A stretch of DNA of 64,000 nt from Luzula sylvatica (taxonomy: Eukaryota > Streptophyta > Magnoliopsida > Poales > Juncaceae). The stretch is taken from positions 15,404,992 through 15,468,991 of the forward strand of contig OX326958.1 in the NCBI GenBank assembly GCA_946800325.1, given 5' to 3'. Shown here piece by piece: positions 12,055 through 23,526 of this stretch. The position numbers and the translations under genes were made by a program. Below the pieces are notes generated by a model that was not told the DNA's origin, did no database searches, and was given only the letters and a program-made list of their open reading frames with translations. Each line of letters starts with the position of its first letter. The stretch's first letter is position 1.

Positions 12055-12961
12055 GAACGTCATACGGTTTGCGTTATCAAATCGCAAGAAAAATGATTAA
12101 GATCATATGTAGGGTCATTTTAGTAAATTTTCCCAAAATTGAAACCTAAAATAAGATTTTAAAGTCAAATTCACAAGTAATCGAATGGTAAAATATTATA
12201 GGATAATTACTGGTACCATTTAATAACTTGAAAATAGTTTTGCTTCGAAACGAACAAATAATTCCTTATTTGACTACAAAACTTTAGAATTTTATTTTTA
12301 TAATTCAATTTAATACATGAAAACGTTGTGAATATAAAACCTAGTAAGTTGATGTATGACACAACAAATCCCTCACAACGAAATTTAAAATGATAGAATT
12401 TTGCGTAATTATAAACTAACTAGATGTCTCCCATATAAACAGTTGTCATGTTTGTTTACAAATATACGTGTGGATTGGGCCTTCGTCAGGCATGCGTATA
12501 CGCGTAGTTCAATAGGACAATAAGCTTTAGTATACTTTAAATGTGGATTGGGCCTTCGTCAGGCATGTTTAAATTTAAACTAGTTGATACGTTTAGTATG
12601 GTTTTAGTTTAGATATTCAAATTAATCGGATTAATTGGATAAGACATAGTTGAAATACACACACGGAATTTTGAATTACATACGATATAATTTAAATACT
12701 GAAATTTCATAAAGTTTGAGAGTCGCATATGATGCGATTGGATATGATCCTACCTAAATAACGAGATCCCACTCGATAGGCCTTCGTCACTTGTGGGAGG
12801 ATTGTAATATATGGTTCTCAAGGTGTTATCGGATTATGAATCCCGAATCGATCATGAGGGTGATTGTTTTGATAAAAGTGACACAAATAACCCTATTAAA
12901 TAAAGCATATAGAATTAATACGCACAGTTAATTAATTAATCATTATTATGTTTTAGGAATC

Positions 12962-13708
12962 ATGTCTAGTGACAATACCAGTTCCATATCGATTCGATCG
13001 TTATTGGAGAAAGAGAAACTTGTTGGTAGGAATTTTCTGGATTGGCACCGTAACCTTAGAATCGTCCTAAGGCATGATGATCTAATAAGTGTATTAGAAA
13101 CGCCAATAGTGGAAGTGGCTAATCCAACAGAAGCTCAAAAGGCAGAGTTGAAAGTACTCAAAGGCAAATCGAATAATGTAACATGCCTTATGTTAGCATG
13201 TATGGATGCAAGTTTTCAAAAGAAGTTCGAAGACTCCGATGCATATACGATAAACAAACGTCTCCTTGAAATGTTCCAGAAGAAAAAGAGACTTGAACGG
13301 TTCAATACTCTTAAATGTTTGGTTAATTGTAGAATGGCACCAGGGTCGTCAGTTAGCACGCATATGCTAAAGATGCAGGATTTCCTAGACCGTCTAGAGA
13401 AATTCGACGAAGTAATCTCGGCAACATTGCAACAGGATTTGATCCTTTGTTCATTACCGCCGACATTTGCCTCATTCGTGACGAACTATCACATGCATTC
13501 GATGAACAAGACGATCCTCGAATTACATGGGATGCTGAAGAATTATGAATCGGAAATGATTACGACGGGTCCTAAAACCGCGGCGGATCGAATGATGTCT
13601 TAATGATTCAATCGAGAAATCGTAAAATAAACAACTCAAAAGGTGCATCAGGTTCGGGCTCTAAGAAGAAGCCGAAACTGAATAACAAAGGGAAATCCGA
13701 GAAGGTTT
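12962..13708 (+). pseudogene. gag of element F2, truncated
   Basis: Starts with an ATG at 12962 and reads 213 codons. The N-terminus has the LVGRNFLDWHRNLRIVL block typical of this copia Gag, then the LQQDLILCSLPPTF and NYHMHSMNKTI blocks shared with F1. The frame closes at 13603 after a one-base shift; the homologous Lys-rich linker continues in another frame to a TAG at about 13708. The zinc knuckle and all of pol are missing. Confidence 0.85.
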
Positions 13709-13709
13709 A

Positions 13710-13747
13710 GGTCATATGATGAATAATAATATAACTATCTGTCTCAT
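13710..13747 (-). repeat. Fragment of the E-type 3' LTR left of element G
   Basis: Read on the minus strand this 38-bp piece continues the sequence found right of G (19465-19513). The two together resemble the start of the J LTR (AATAATGTCCTAGGC-like block, then a TTATTATT region). G therefore probably landed in this LTR. Confidence 0.5.
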
Positions 13748-15229
13748 TGATAACGGTCTTTTTGCATGTCTAAAATGCGTATCGTTGTTTTAAAGTCCCG
13801 TAATATCAAACAAGTGAATTATATGGTTGTATAGCAGAAAATAATAGATTCGTTCCACAGGGAGCTATTGCGTCTAAATAGGATTAAACTTCAGATCTTT
13901 AAAATAATTATTTCGAAGTTTCCAAAATTAATGAAAATTTTTGTAGAGATATTTCTGAATATTATCAAATTTATCCTAAAATTTCAAACAATTTGGACAA
14001 CGGAATAAAAAGTTATTAACGAATTACAATCAGGTCTCTGAAAAACAGTCCCCTGGAAACAGCAGGTTTTCAGTTTAAGTGACAGTTTTCAAAAATTCAT
14101 ATCAATTCGAATATTTCATGAAATTCTACGATTCAAAAAGTTTCCGAAACTAGAAATCAAGATCTACGCAGAACAAAAAGAGAACAAAAATATCACACAA
14201 AGAGAGACAAAGATTGAATGCAAGAAACAAGATTAAAGCAAGAACTAGATTCAAACAAGGGTTTCTTTACACAACTTCGAGATAGTCATTCAACATACAA
14301 GAAATTCAAGAAATAGAAAGAATACACCTAGATTGAGTGTCAAGATGAGCTCCTTTCCTCGTCTAGTGTGATCGCTCGATGCTCGTACCGCTAGAGAGCT
14401 AGGACGGTACGAGCGCTTCTCGTTCGAATTAGTCTACTCTCCCGGATGAAGAAGGCTCCGAGTCCGTTTGAGAACGCGATCACAAATCGACCAAAGAAGG
14501 AGAAGTTTACCGAATGAAGAGAGCTTCGAGTTCGGTAATGGAGGAAGCTCCACTCTCAATCCCGACGAAGTCCGGATGAAGAAAGCTTCGAGTCCGGTTG
14601 TGGCGATGATTCCTTTGACTTGCTCCGATTGGATCGATTCACCGAATGAAGAAAGCTTCGAGTCCGGCAAACAATCACTCGAGAATTCGAGTAATTCTTG
14701 AATGGTTCTTGATGTTCTTGACGGTTCTTGGAAGTGCTTATAGAGAGAGAAGAAAGGGGAGGAAGGAGAAGCAAATCCTGCCCAAGGGCCTTGGGGTCTT
14801 ATTTATAGTGCCCTTGAAGCTCTCCCATTGGCCAAGAGTTGGATGAGAGGATTGAGGGTAGTTTGGGGATTACAGGTGAGGTAGGTGGGCTGGATAGTGG
14901 GCTGGATAGTGGCTATGGTGTGAGTGATTTTCGTGTAGAGTTTGGTGTAGACTATTATGTTGAAGATTATTTGCCTCCTACTTCATACGTGTACCGAATA
15001 TATCGGTATAATATATCGTTTTCACTCCTCTTGACGTGTTGGAGACAACTACACTCTCCAAATTCCCAGAATTTCCTTCTAATTCCTGTGATTAAGCAAT
15101 AAAACACACTTAGTGAAGAAATATTCTTGCTATCTCAAATATGAACAATTATATATATAAAGTTGTGATTCAAAAGGGATAAAATTCCTAAATTATATAT
15201 CAAAAAGGTGCTTTATTTTCCTCTTATCA
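13748..15229 (-). repeat. 3' LTR of element G
   Basis: 1482 bp, homologous over its length to 17995-19464. It holds four degenerate copies of GATGAAGAAAGCTTCGAGTC at 14440-14670, and a 12-bp duplication (GGGCTGGATAGT) near 14890 that the other LTR lacks. Confidence 0.92.
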
Positions 15230-16680
15230 AATACCCCCACACTTAGCTTTTGTCATCCTCGACAAAATAAAACGTAATAAAATATATTTTAAGCACAAAA
15301 AATACAAGTTAGGTTTTGTTGAAATTGTAATCACACTATCTCATAAATTTGAATTTCACAAGAAATATTTATACTCTCTTAATCATATGTTATTTCAAAA
15401 GGAACAAAATATCAAACTTCTATAATGAGGATTTTGCCAATTTTTAAGATATTTATTAAGAAATGATTTTCACTCGAAAAAGATAGTTAAACACCACATA
15501 ATGAACGTAACACCACATAATTAAAGAGGAAAAATCTTTTAAAAGTATTAATAGAACCAATTTTTTTCATTTTTGCAAAAGTTGACCTTAAATGTAGGTA
15601 ATTCACTTTTATAACCGCTCGGTACGTAAGTACTTGGGTCCTCCTTAAATCCAACCAAATTTCCTTAAATTTTTCTCAAAAATATTATTTTATATTTTTC
15701 TTTTTTTTCTTTTTTTTCTTTTCTTTTTTTTTTTTTTGCTTTTTTCTATTTTCTTTTTCTTTTCTTTTTTTTTTCTTTTTTTATTTTTTTTCTTTCGTTT
15801 TTTTCTTTCTTTTTTCTTTCTTTTTTCATTGAAATATTTTTATATAAAATATTAATTCACAATGTTTCGAACCGATCATGAGTACGGTTCGCTCATGCCC
15901 GGCTTACTCCATTGCGAATTCTTTTTGAAAAAATCGCGAGCGCAATAAAATTCCGTTTGGTTGGAACATAAGTCGCCATGAACGGTTAGGATCCTTAAGT
16001 GTAAGTTGTCAAATTTTTAAACTAATGCAAAAACTACCAAAAATGGTTGAATAAAACTTTTTAGAATTTCTTAATTAAGAATGGGTTCTTATTCAAAAAT
16101 GGTGTGCCACGTAAATCATAATAAAAATCATTTAAAATAAATACTTCTTTAAGGAAATCTTATTATAGACGGGATTGAATCCCAAATTAGTCTCATAAAA
16201 GACCGTTTATTGTTTTCTTTAATATTTATTTGAGAAAAAGAATATTCTTTAAGTGGATGGTGAAAATTCTTTTTAAGAAGATGTGTGATTGTTTAGACTT
16301 GATCGTGGAGAAAAACCGTTTCTTTAACAAGTATTTAAGTGCTTAAAAATCGAGGACGATCACGAAAAATTGATTTAAAATATTATATATACAATGGTGG
16401 TAGAATTTTTTAATTTTTTTAAATTTTTTTAAAATTTTCAATTTTCATAAAAGCAAAATAAAAGCATAAAAGAAAAATAAAAGCGAATATATACAATGGA
16501 AGTCCAAATATTATCCCCCCCACACTTATTTCCAAGCTTGTCCTCAAGCGAAAAGATACGAAAAAAATGTCGACTAAAATAGAAAAAAGATGGATAGATA
16601 AAACCTGAATTTTTTTTGGTGCGTGGGTTGCCTCCCAACTAGCGCCCTTTCTTTTACGTCTTTGAGCTAGACACCCAAAG
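15230..16680 (-). other. 3' noncoding region of element G with two PPT-like tracts
   Basis: On the minus strand the PPT GTGTGGGGGT lies next to the 3' LTR, and a second, very similar GTGTGGGGGG tract lies at 16508-16525; both follow a GAGGA(C/T)-containing stretch. A purine tract (almost pure T/C on the plus strand, 15696-15828) separates them. Little coding potential is seen; a 66-codon frame at 16438-16638 looks like chance. Confidence 0.7.
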
Positions 16681-17838
16681 TTAGCCTATTTCGAGATTAT
16701 ATGAGGCGCTTATGCTTTTAGCGGCTTTACGACCGCCTTTGAGCAGTCTCATTAAGAGATTGGAGACTTGAGCGATTGCCATGATTATTTTTCGTTTAGC
16801 GTAAGTTGAACTTGGCGTGAAGAGTTTCTTTATTTCATCTTGGGTTTTTCCAAGATTTTCTTCTAAAGGCCTTTGTTGGAGAGGCGTTGTAAGAGGCGTG
16901 AGTGTCTCGAATGTATTTGACTTCCTTGATAAATCTACACAAGGTGAATTTCTATCATGAGAAGCATCATAGTTCTTAAATGAATTAAAATTCATGATAT
17001 ATGGAAAGAATTCACCTTGGAGAATTGTAGATTTTTCTTCTTGCTCATTTGATAATTGCGCATTTTCATCGATTGGAGTGAGTTGAACCGTCTTTTGGAG
17101 AATCGAATCCAATGATACCTTTTCTTCTTCAATGATCGTTCCAATGCTTTCATCGAATCCCCCCATACTTGAACTCTTATCACCTTCAATCTCCACAATC
17201 TCCTCGTTTGAATATTCTAACTCGAGACAAGTCACTCTTTGATCTAGATCGTTTATGGAGGATTGAATATTTTCGAGTCGTTGGGAGGTTTTGTGCATTT
17301 CTTGTTTCAATTCTTGTTTAAATTCTTGTTTCAAAGAGTCCATGTTTTTACTTACCCCCCCCCCCCCCCCGATTTCTTGCTTCATTGATGTCATCATCGA
17401 CATCATCTCCTCCGTCATTCTTTTTAATTCTCGATCTTGATCTTCGTTTTGGAATTGAAAGGGTGGATCTTGATATTCAAATTCATGTTGAAATTCGAGT
17501 TCGTTTTGAGATTCGAGTTCGTATATGGGGTTTGAGTGTTGATAGTAGTTACTGGCGGTTTCGGTATATGATTGTGTCTCATCACCCCATGGGGATTCGT
17601 TTTCGTATTGGCGAGCTTCGTAGATGGGATCTTGATAAAGGGTCTCGGTGCGTGATTCATCATATTGATTTGAGGTGGAACATGAGAGCAAACCGAGCCT
17701 TCGTTCTTCTTTTCTTTCTTCCCATTCGTTGATATCTTGATTGATCATTTCTTTAAGCGTCATGTGTTTTGGATATCTTCTTGGAGGTTGTTCTTGAGTT
17801 AGCAATTCTCCAAAAGTTCTTGGTCTTTCTTGATTCAT
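16681..17838 (-). CDS. 385-aa coiled-coil protein of non-autonomous element G
   Basis: Starts with an ATG at 17838 and ends 1.45 kb before the 3' LTR. The N-terminal third is charged (MTLKEMINQDINEWEERKEE). Residues about 80-140 are rich in Glu, Gln and Tyr. Residues about 130-205 form heptad-like Met/Lys/Glu/Leu repeats (MTEEMMSMMTSMKQEI, then LDQRVTCLE), probably a coiled coil. A run of 16 C at 17355-17370 encodes consecutive glycines in the middle and is prone to frame slippage. No zinc knuckle, protease or polymerase motif is present. I do not recognise a precise family; a degenerate Gag or accessory protein of a Tat/Athila-related element is an inference. The frame is intact in a young element. 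Confidence 0.6.
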   Translation of the reverse strand: MNQERPRTFGELLTQEQPPRRYPKHMTLKEMINQDINEWEERKEERRLGLLSCSTSNQYDESRTETLYQDPIYEARQYENESPWGDETQSYTETASNYYQHSNPIYELESQNELEFQHEFEYQDPPFQFQNEDQDRELKRMTEEMMSMMTSMKQEIGGGGGVSKNMDSLKQEFKQELKQEMHKTSQRLENIQSSINDLDQRVTCLELEYSNEEIVEIEGDKSSSMGGFDESIGTIIEEEKVSLDSILQKTVQLTPIDENAQLSNEQEEKSTILQGEFFPYIMNFNSFKNYDASHDRNSPCVDLSRKSNTFETLTPLTTPLQQRPLEENLGKTQDEIKKLFTPSSTYAKRKIIMAIAQVSNLLMRLLKGGRKAAKSISASYNLEIG

Positions 17839-17973
17839 CTTGCTCTACTCCGTGTACCTTGCAAGAATAGAAATTTTTTGAATTTAGTGAAATATCAAGT
17901 TCAAATGTATCAAATCTATTAGAAATATCACTCGAGATTGCAAGTTCGATTCATAATTTGACTTAAACATTAC

Positions 17974-17991
17974 TCCCCGGCAGCGGCGCCA
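17974..17991 (-). other. Primer-binding site of element G
   Basis: Minus-strand TGGCGCCGCTGCCGGGGA, 3 nt from the 5' LTR. This is the site class reported for Athila/Tat-group gypsy elements and is not the initiator-Met type used by the copia elements around it. Confidence 0.85.
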
Positions 17992-17994
17992 TTT

Positions 17995-19464
17995 TGATAA
18001 CGGTCTTTTTGCACGTCTAAAACGCGTATCGTTGTTTTAAATTCCCATAATATCAAACAAGTGAATTATATGGTTGTATAGCAGAAAAAAATAGATTCGT
18101 TCCACAAGGAGCTATTGCGTCAAAATAGGATTAAACTTCAGATCTTTAAATTAATTATTTCGAAGTCTCCAAAATTAATAAAAATTTGTGTAGACATAGT
18201 TCTGAATATTATCAAATTTATCCTAAAATTTCAAACAATTTGGACAACAGAATAAAAAGGTATTAACGAATTACAATCAGGTCTCTGAAAAACAGTCCCC
18301 TGGAAACAGCAGGTTTTCAGTTTAAGTGACAGTTTTCAAAAATTCATATCAATTCGAATATTTCATGAAATTCTACGATTCAAAAAGTTCCCGAAACTAG
18401 AAATCAAGATCTACGCAGAACAAAAAGAGAACAAAAATATCACACAAAGAGAGACAAAGATTGAATGCAAGAAACAAGATTAAAGCAAGAACTAGATTCA
18501 AACAAGGGTTTATTTACACAACTTCGAGATAGTCATTCAACATACAAGAAATTCAAGAAATAGAAAGAATACACCTAGATTGAGTGTCAAGATGAGCTCC
18601 TTTCCTCGTCTAGTGTGATCGCTCGATGCTCGTACCGCTAGAGAGCTAGGACGGTACGAGCGTTTCTCGTTCGAATTAGTCTACTCTCCCGGATGAAGAA
18701 GGCTCCGAGTCCGTTTGAGAACGCGATCACAAATCAACTGAAGAAGGAGAAGTTTACCGAATGAAGAGAGTTTCGAGTTCGGTAATGGAGGAAGCTCCAC
18801 TCTCAATCCCGACGAAGTCCGGATGAAGAAAGCTTCGAGTCCGGTTGTGGCGATGATTCCTTTGACTTGCTCCGATTGGATCGATTCACCGAATGAAGAA
18901 AGCTTCGAGTCCGGCAAACAATCACTCGAGAATTCGAGTAATTCTTGAATGGTTCTTGATGTTCTTGACGGTTCTTGGAAGTGCTTAGAGAGAGAGAAGA
19001 AAGGGGAGGAAGAAGAAGCAAATCCTGCCCAAGGGCCTTGGAGTCTTATTTATAGTGCCCTTGAAGCTCTCCCATTGGCCAAGAGTTGGATGAGAGGATT
19101 GAGGGTAGTTTGGGGATTATAGGTGAGGTAGGTGGGCTGGATAGTGGCTATGGTGTGAGTGATTTTCGTGTAGAGTTTGGTGTAGACTATTATGTTGAAG
19201 ATTATTTGCCTCCTCCTTCATACGTGTACCGAATATATCGGTATAATATATCGTTTTCACTCCTCTTGACGTGTTGGAGACAACTACACTCTCCAAATTC
19301 CCAAAATTTCCTTCTAATTCCTGTGATTAAGCAATAAAACACACTTAGTGAAGAAATATTCTTGCTATCTCAAATATGAACAATTATATATATAAAGTTG
19401 TGATTCAAAAGGGCTAAAATCCCTAAATTATATATCAAAAAGGTGCTTTATTTTCCTCTTATCA
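17995..19464 (-). repeat. 5' LTR of element G
   Basis: 1470 bp, pair of 13748-15229. It carries the same set of GATGAAGAAAGCTTCGAGTC repeats (18680-18915), which in this minus-strand element lie within the transcribed or promoter-proximal LTR. Confidence 0.92.
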
Positions 19465-19513
19465 CCCATAAACAAATACAATCCCAATAACACGCCTAGG
19501 GCATAATAAATGT
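19465..19513 (-). repeat. Start of the 3' LTR of element E
   Basis: On the minus strand this follows the PPT AAGTGGGAGA and reads ACATTTATTATGCCCTAGGC and onward until G interrupts. It is similar to the first bases of the J LTR. The expected TG start is not preserved. Confidence 0.5.
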
Positions 19514-19579
19514 TCTCCCACTTGCACTAGGCAGATCGAATCCCCTTATGCAATAAGAAACATAAATAAAACACCCAAT

Positions 19580-22500
19580 CTAACACTGCGATAGATATCC
19601 CAATCCTATCGCCCTAGCATGCTGCTCATGCTTGGCACGTGATAGTGGCTTCGTAAATGGATCGGCCACGTTATCATCAGTAGGTATCTTCATTATTTTC
19701 ACGTCACCTCTCTTCGTAATCTCACGAATCAAGTGGTAACGCCGGAGTACATGCTTGGACCTGTGATGCGCTCGCGGTTCCTTGGATTGTGCTATTGCTC
19801 CGTTATTGTCACAATAGACATCCATGGGACCCGAGATGCTTGGCATAACGCCAAGTTCCATCACGAACTGTCGTAGCCAGACAGCCTCTTTTTCGGCTTC
19901 CGAAGCCGCGATGTATTCCGCTTCAGTTGTAGAATCAGCCACCGTCTTCTGTTTGGAGCTTTTCCAAACAATAGCTCCGCCATTGAGCGTGAAGACGTAA
20001 CCACTTTGAGATTGGAAATCGTCCGGGCAAGTTTGGAAACTAGCATCTATATATCCTTGGATAATCAGATCTCCTTCCGAACCTCCATAGACAAGAAACA
20101 TATCTTTAGTATTCCTGAGATACTTAAGAATGCTCTTGACTACGGACCAGTGAACTTCCCCGGGATCAGACTGATAGCGGGAAGTCACACTCAACGCATA
20201 TGCGACATCTGGTCTAGTACATATCATGGCATACATGATCGATCCTATAGCCAAAGCGTATGGGATCCGACTCATTCGCTCACGTTCAGCGTCCGTTGAA
20301 GGACACTGATCCTTAGTGAGAGCGATGCCATGTGACATTGGCAGAAATCCTTTCTTGGATTGCTCCATGCGAAACCTAGTTATCACTTTGTCAATATATG
20401 TACTTTGACTTAGTCCAAGAAGTCTTCTCGATCTATCTCTATAGATCTTCATGCCTAAAATATAGGCGGCTTCTCCTAAGTCCTTCATTGCGAATTGACT
20501 ACCCAAATATGCCTTAACTTGGTTAAGCATTGGGATGTCATTTCCAATGAGTAAGATGTCGTCCACGTACAAGATGAGGAATACGACCGAACTCCCACTG
20601 AATTTCTTGTATACACAAGGTTCCTCGATATTTTGAATGAAACCATACTTTGCGATGACCTCATCGAATCGTATGTTCCATGCACGAGATGCTTGTTTTA
20701 ATCCATAAATGGATCTCACAAGCTTGCACACTTTATTCGTATTCTTTGGATCGACAAAACCCTCGGGTTGTGTCATATACACATCCTCAGTAAGGTTCCC
20801 GTTAAGGAAAGCGGTTTTGACATCCATCTGCCATATCTCATAATCGTGATATGCAGCTATCGCTAGAAGAATGCGAATACTCTTAAACATGGCTACTGGG
20901 GAAAACGTTTCATCATAGTCTACACAATAAATTTGCTTGAAACCTTTCGCCACTAGCCTTGCTTTAAAAGTGTGTACATTACCATCCGTGTCGGTTTTCT
21001 TCTTGAAAACCCATTTGCACCCAACAATTTTTGCATCATGAGGTAGATCAATAAGATTGCAAACCTTATTATCATACATGGACTGGATCTCGGTTTTCAT
21101 GGCTTCGTGCCATTTCGAGGAATCCAGGTTAGACATAGCACCTTTGTAGGAGGTTGGCTCGTCATCTAGAGTCAACTCATCATCGTTATTACTAATGAGA
21201 AATCCATATCTCTCAGGTTCTTGACAATTCCTACCAGATCTACGTATAGCTTGTGTACTAGATTCTGGTTCACCATCCAATGGTAATTCAGAATCTTGTT
21301 CCAGATCAACTTGTTCACTTTGTGGTTCTCGAATTTCTTCGAGACCAATTTTACTCCCACTGGCTTGACGATCTAGGAATTCCTTCTCTAAGAAGTGTCC
21401 TCATCGAGCCACGAAAACCTTGTTTTTGCTAGGCAAGTAAAAGTAGTATCCTCTAGTTTCTTGAGGATAGCCCACAAATAAACGCTTGTCTGATCTTGGC
21501 ACGAGTTTTTCCGTCAATAGTCTTTTGACGTATGCCTCGCAGCCCCAAATCTTAAAATAAGACAATAATGGCACATTGCCATGCCATAATTCATATGGTG
21601 TCTTTTCAACAGATTTGGACGGAACTTTATTCAGTATATGAGCGGCCATTTGAAGCGCGAAACCCCAAAATGACTTTGGCAACTCCGTTCGACTCATCAT
21701 CGAGCGAACCATGTCTAACAAAGTCCGATTCCTCCTCTCAGACACTCCATTCCATTGGGGTGTACCGGGTGGAGTCCATTGTGATACTATACCACAATCT
21801 CGAAGATAGTCCTCAAACTCATAGCTCAAGTATTCGCCACCTCAATCCGATCGAATGGCTTTTACTTTCTTGCCCAGTTGAAGTTCTACTTCATGTTGAA
21901 ACTCTTTGAATTTCTCAAAAGTTTCACTTTTGTGACGCATTAAGTATGGATAACCATATATACTATAATCGTCAGTAAAAGTCACAAAGTAGCGATACCC
22001 ATTTCTGGCCTCGACACTCATCGGTCCACATACATCGGAATGTATGAGGGCCCACACATCTTTCGATCTTTCTCCTTTTTTGGAGAAAGGTGTCTTTGTC
22101 ATTTTACCCATCAAACAAGATTCGCAATTTTCTATTGACTCTAAGTCAAAAGAATCTAGCACTCCATCCTTTTGGAGTCTAGCAATGCGTTTCTCGTTTA
22201 TGTGTCCGAGACAACAATGCCATGAGTATGTTTCATTAGTTTGAGTAGTATTTATGTTATAAATGGACTGATTATTGTTGTTATTTTCTAAATCCAAGAC
22301 ATATAGACCATTTCAACTAGAACATTACTAAAGAAAATGTCATTCTTGCGAATAAAACAATCATTAGTACCAATAACTAATTCATATCCATCCACAATAA
22401 GTCTCGAAACAGAAATAATACTCCTACTCAAAGTAGGTACATAACAACAATTATCCAAAACTAAAATAAGTCCATTTGGCAAAGTTAAATCATACGTCCC

Positions 22501-23526
22501 TTCGGCTAATGCTGCTACTCGAGCTCCATTCCCGATGCGTAAATCAACTTCGCCACGAATCAACGATCTTCTACTTCTTAGGCCCTGCATATTATTACAA
22601 ATATGAGTCCCACATGCAGTGTCCAACACCCATGATGATGAAGTAAAGAAATAAGATTCGATAACGGAAATACCTGATGCCGGTGTGTCCAAGGAAGCGG
22701 TCTTTTGCTTGCTCTCCCTCAGGAAGATCTCGCAATCACGCTTCCAATGCCCCTCCTTGAGGCAGTGGAAACACTTCTTGTCATCCTTGGCTTTCTTGCC
22801 CACAGGCTTAGGCACAACCTTGTTGCCCTTTGTCTTCCTCTTCTTGTTTTTGTTCGCATTGTTTGGACTTTTCCCTTCAACCACCAATACTTCTGAAGTC
22901 CTAGACTTCATGTACCGCGGTTTCATGTCACTTTCGAATGTTCTGAGCATTCCGAAAAGCTGGGGAATGGTCCTTTGCATGTCTGACATGTGGAAATGCG
23001 AAATGAACGAATCGAAACTCGGTGGCAGTGACAACATGATCAAATCAGTTTGTAACTCCACCTCGAATTTTATGCCAAGCCTCTCAAGGTGATCGAAATA
23101 TCCTTTCATCTTGAGAAGGTGCGAGCTAATGGGCGTACCATCTTGCATCTTGCATTGCGTCGCTTTGCCAAGTGCCTGATACTTTTCCACACTTGCTTGA
23201 ACCTGAAACATCTCCTTGAGTTGTTTCATAATCTCGTATGCATCCTGTTTCTCAAACTGGATTTGATATTCAGGAGTCATAGTAGCCAACATGAGGCATG
23301 TGACATCATTCGAATCGTCCAAGATGGTCGTATGTTCGAATACATCATCCTTAGTTGCTTTATCCCCTGGCATAGGAGGGATAGGCGTCTCCAAGACATG
23401 TGCCTTTCCTTCCTGTTTCAGAACGAATCCCAGATTCCTCTGCCAATCGAGAAAGTTCTTTCCGTTCATTCGTTCCCTTTCCAAAATGGAACGCAAACTA
23501 AAGCGGTTATTACTTGGTAAAGCCAT
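19580..23526 (-). pseudogene. gag-pol of element E, three lesions
   Basis: Domains from 23526 downward: Gag (MNGKNFLDWQRNLGFVL), CCHC knuckle CFHCLKEGHWKRDC, a protease site that reads LDTACGTH in place of the usual LDTG, the integrase zinc region and core (HSDVCGPM, TFTDDYS, PQWNGVSERRNRTLL), RT with an intact YVDD box (LYVDDILLIG near 20565) and RNase H (DSTTEAEY). One frameshift near 22290 and two TGA codons (21842-21844 and 21401-21403) break an otherwise continuous frame. At 21401 the aligned F1 residue is Arg, so CGA to TGA, the change expected from CpG deamination, is likely; F1 has Gln at the other site. Apart from these three lesions and the protease Gly to Ala change, it is the best preserved copia pol in the window. 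Confidence 0.92.

Larger units (their letters stand above)
10865..13709 (+). mobile_element. Ty1/copia element F2, 5' half only
   Basis: A complete 5' LTR, a variant primer-binding site, a leader (12055-12961) and most of gag. The sequence stops at about 13709, inside the region before the zinc knuckle, where a remnant related to the E 3' LTR begins. Everything from the knuckle onward is absent. The leader has the same conserved blocks as F1, including two copies of TGGATTGGGCCTTCGTCAGG (12472 and 12544). Confidence 0.85.
13748..19464 (-). mobile_element. Non-autonomous gypsy-type LTR element G (LARD/TR-GAG-like)
   Basis: Two LTRs of about 1.47 kb with TGATAA...TTATCA ends enclose a 2765-bp internal region. 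On the minus strand the primer-binding site is TGGCGCCGCTGCCGGGGA, the type used by Athila/Tat gypsy elements, and the PPT is AGTGTGGGGGTATT. A GCTAGTTGGGAGGCAACCC block near 16630, familiar from the tail of such elements, supports the lineage. The only long ORF (16681-17838) has no protease, RT, RNase H or integrase motifs. The flanks are CTCAT (13743-13747) and CCCAT (19465-19469), a 5-bp target duplication with one mismatch. By eye the LTRs differ at about two dozen positions, which suggests a recent insertion. Confidence 0.88.
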
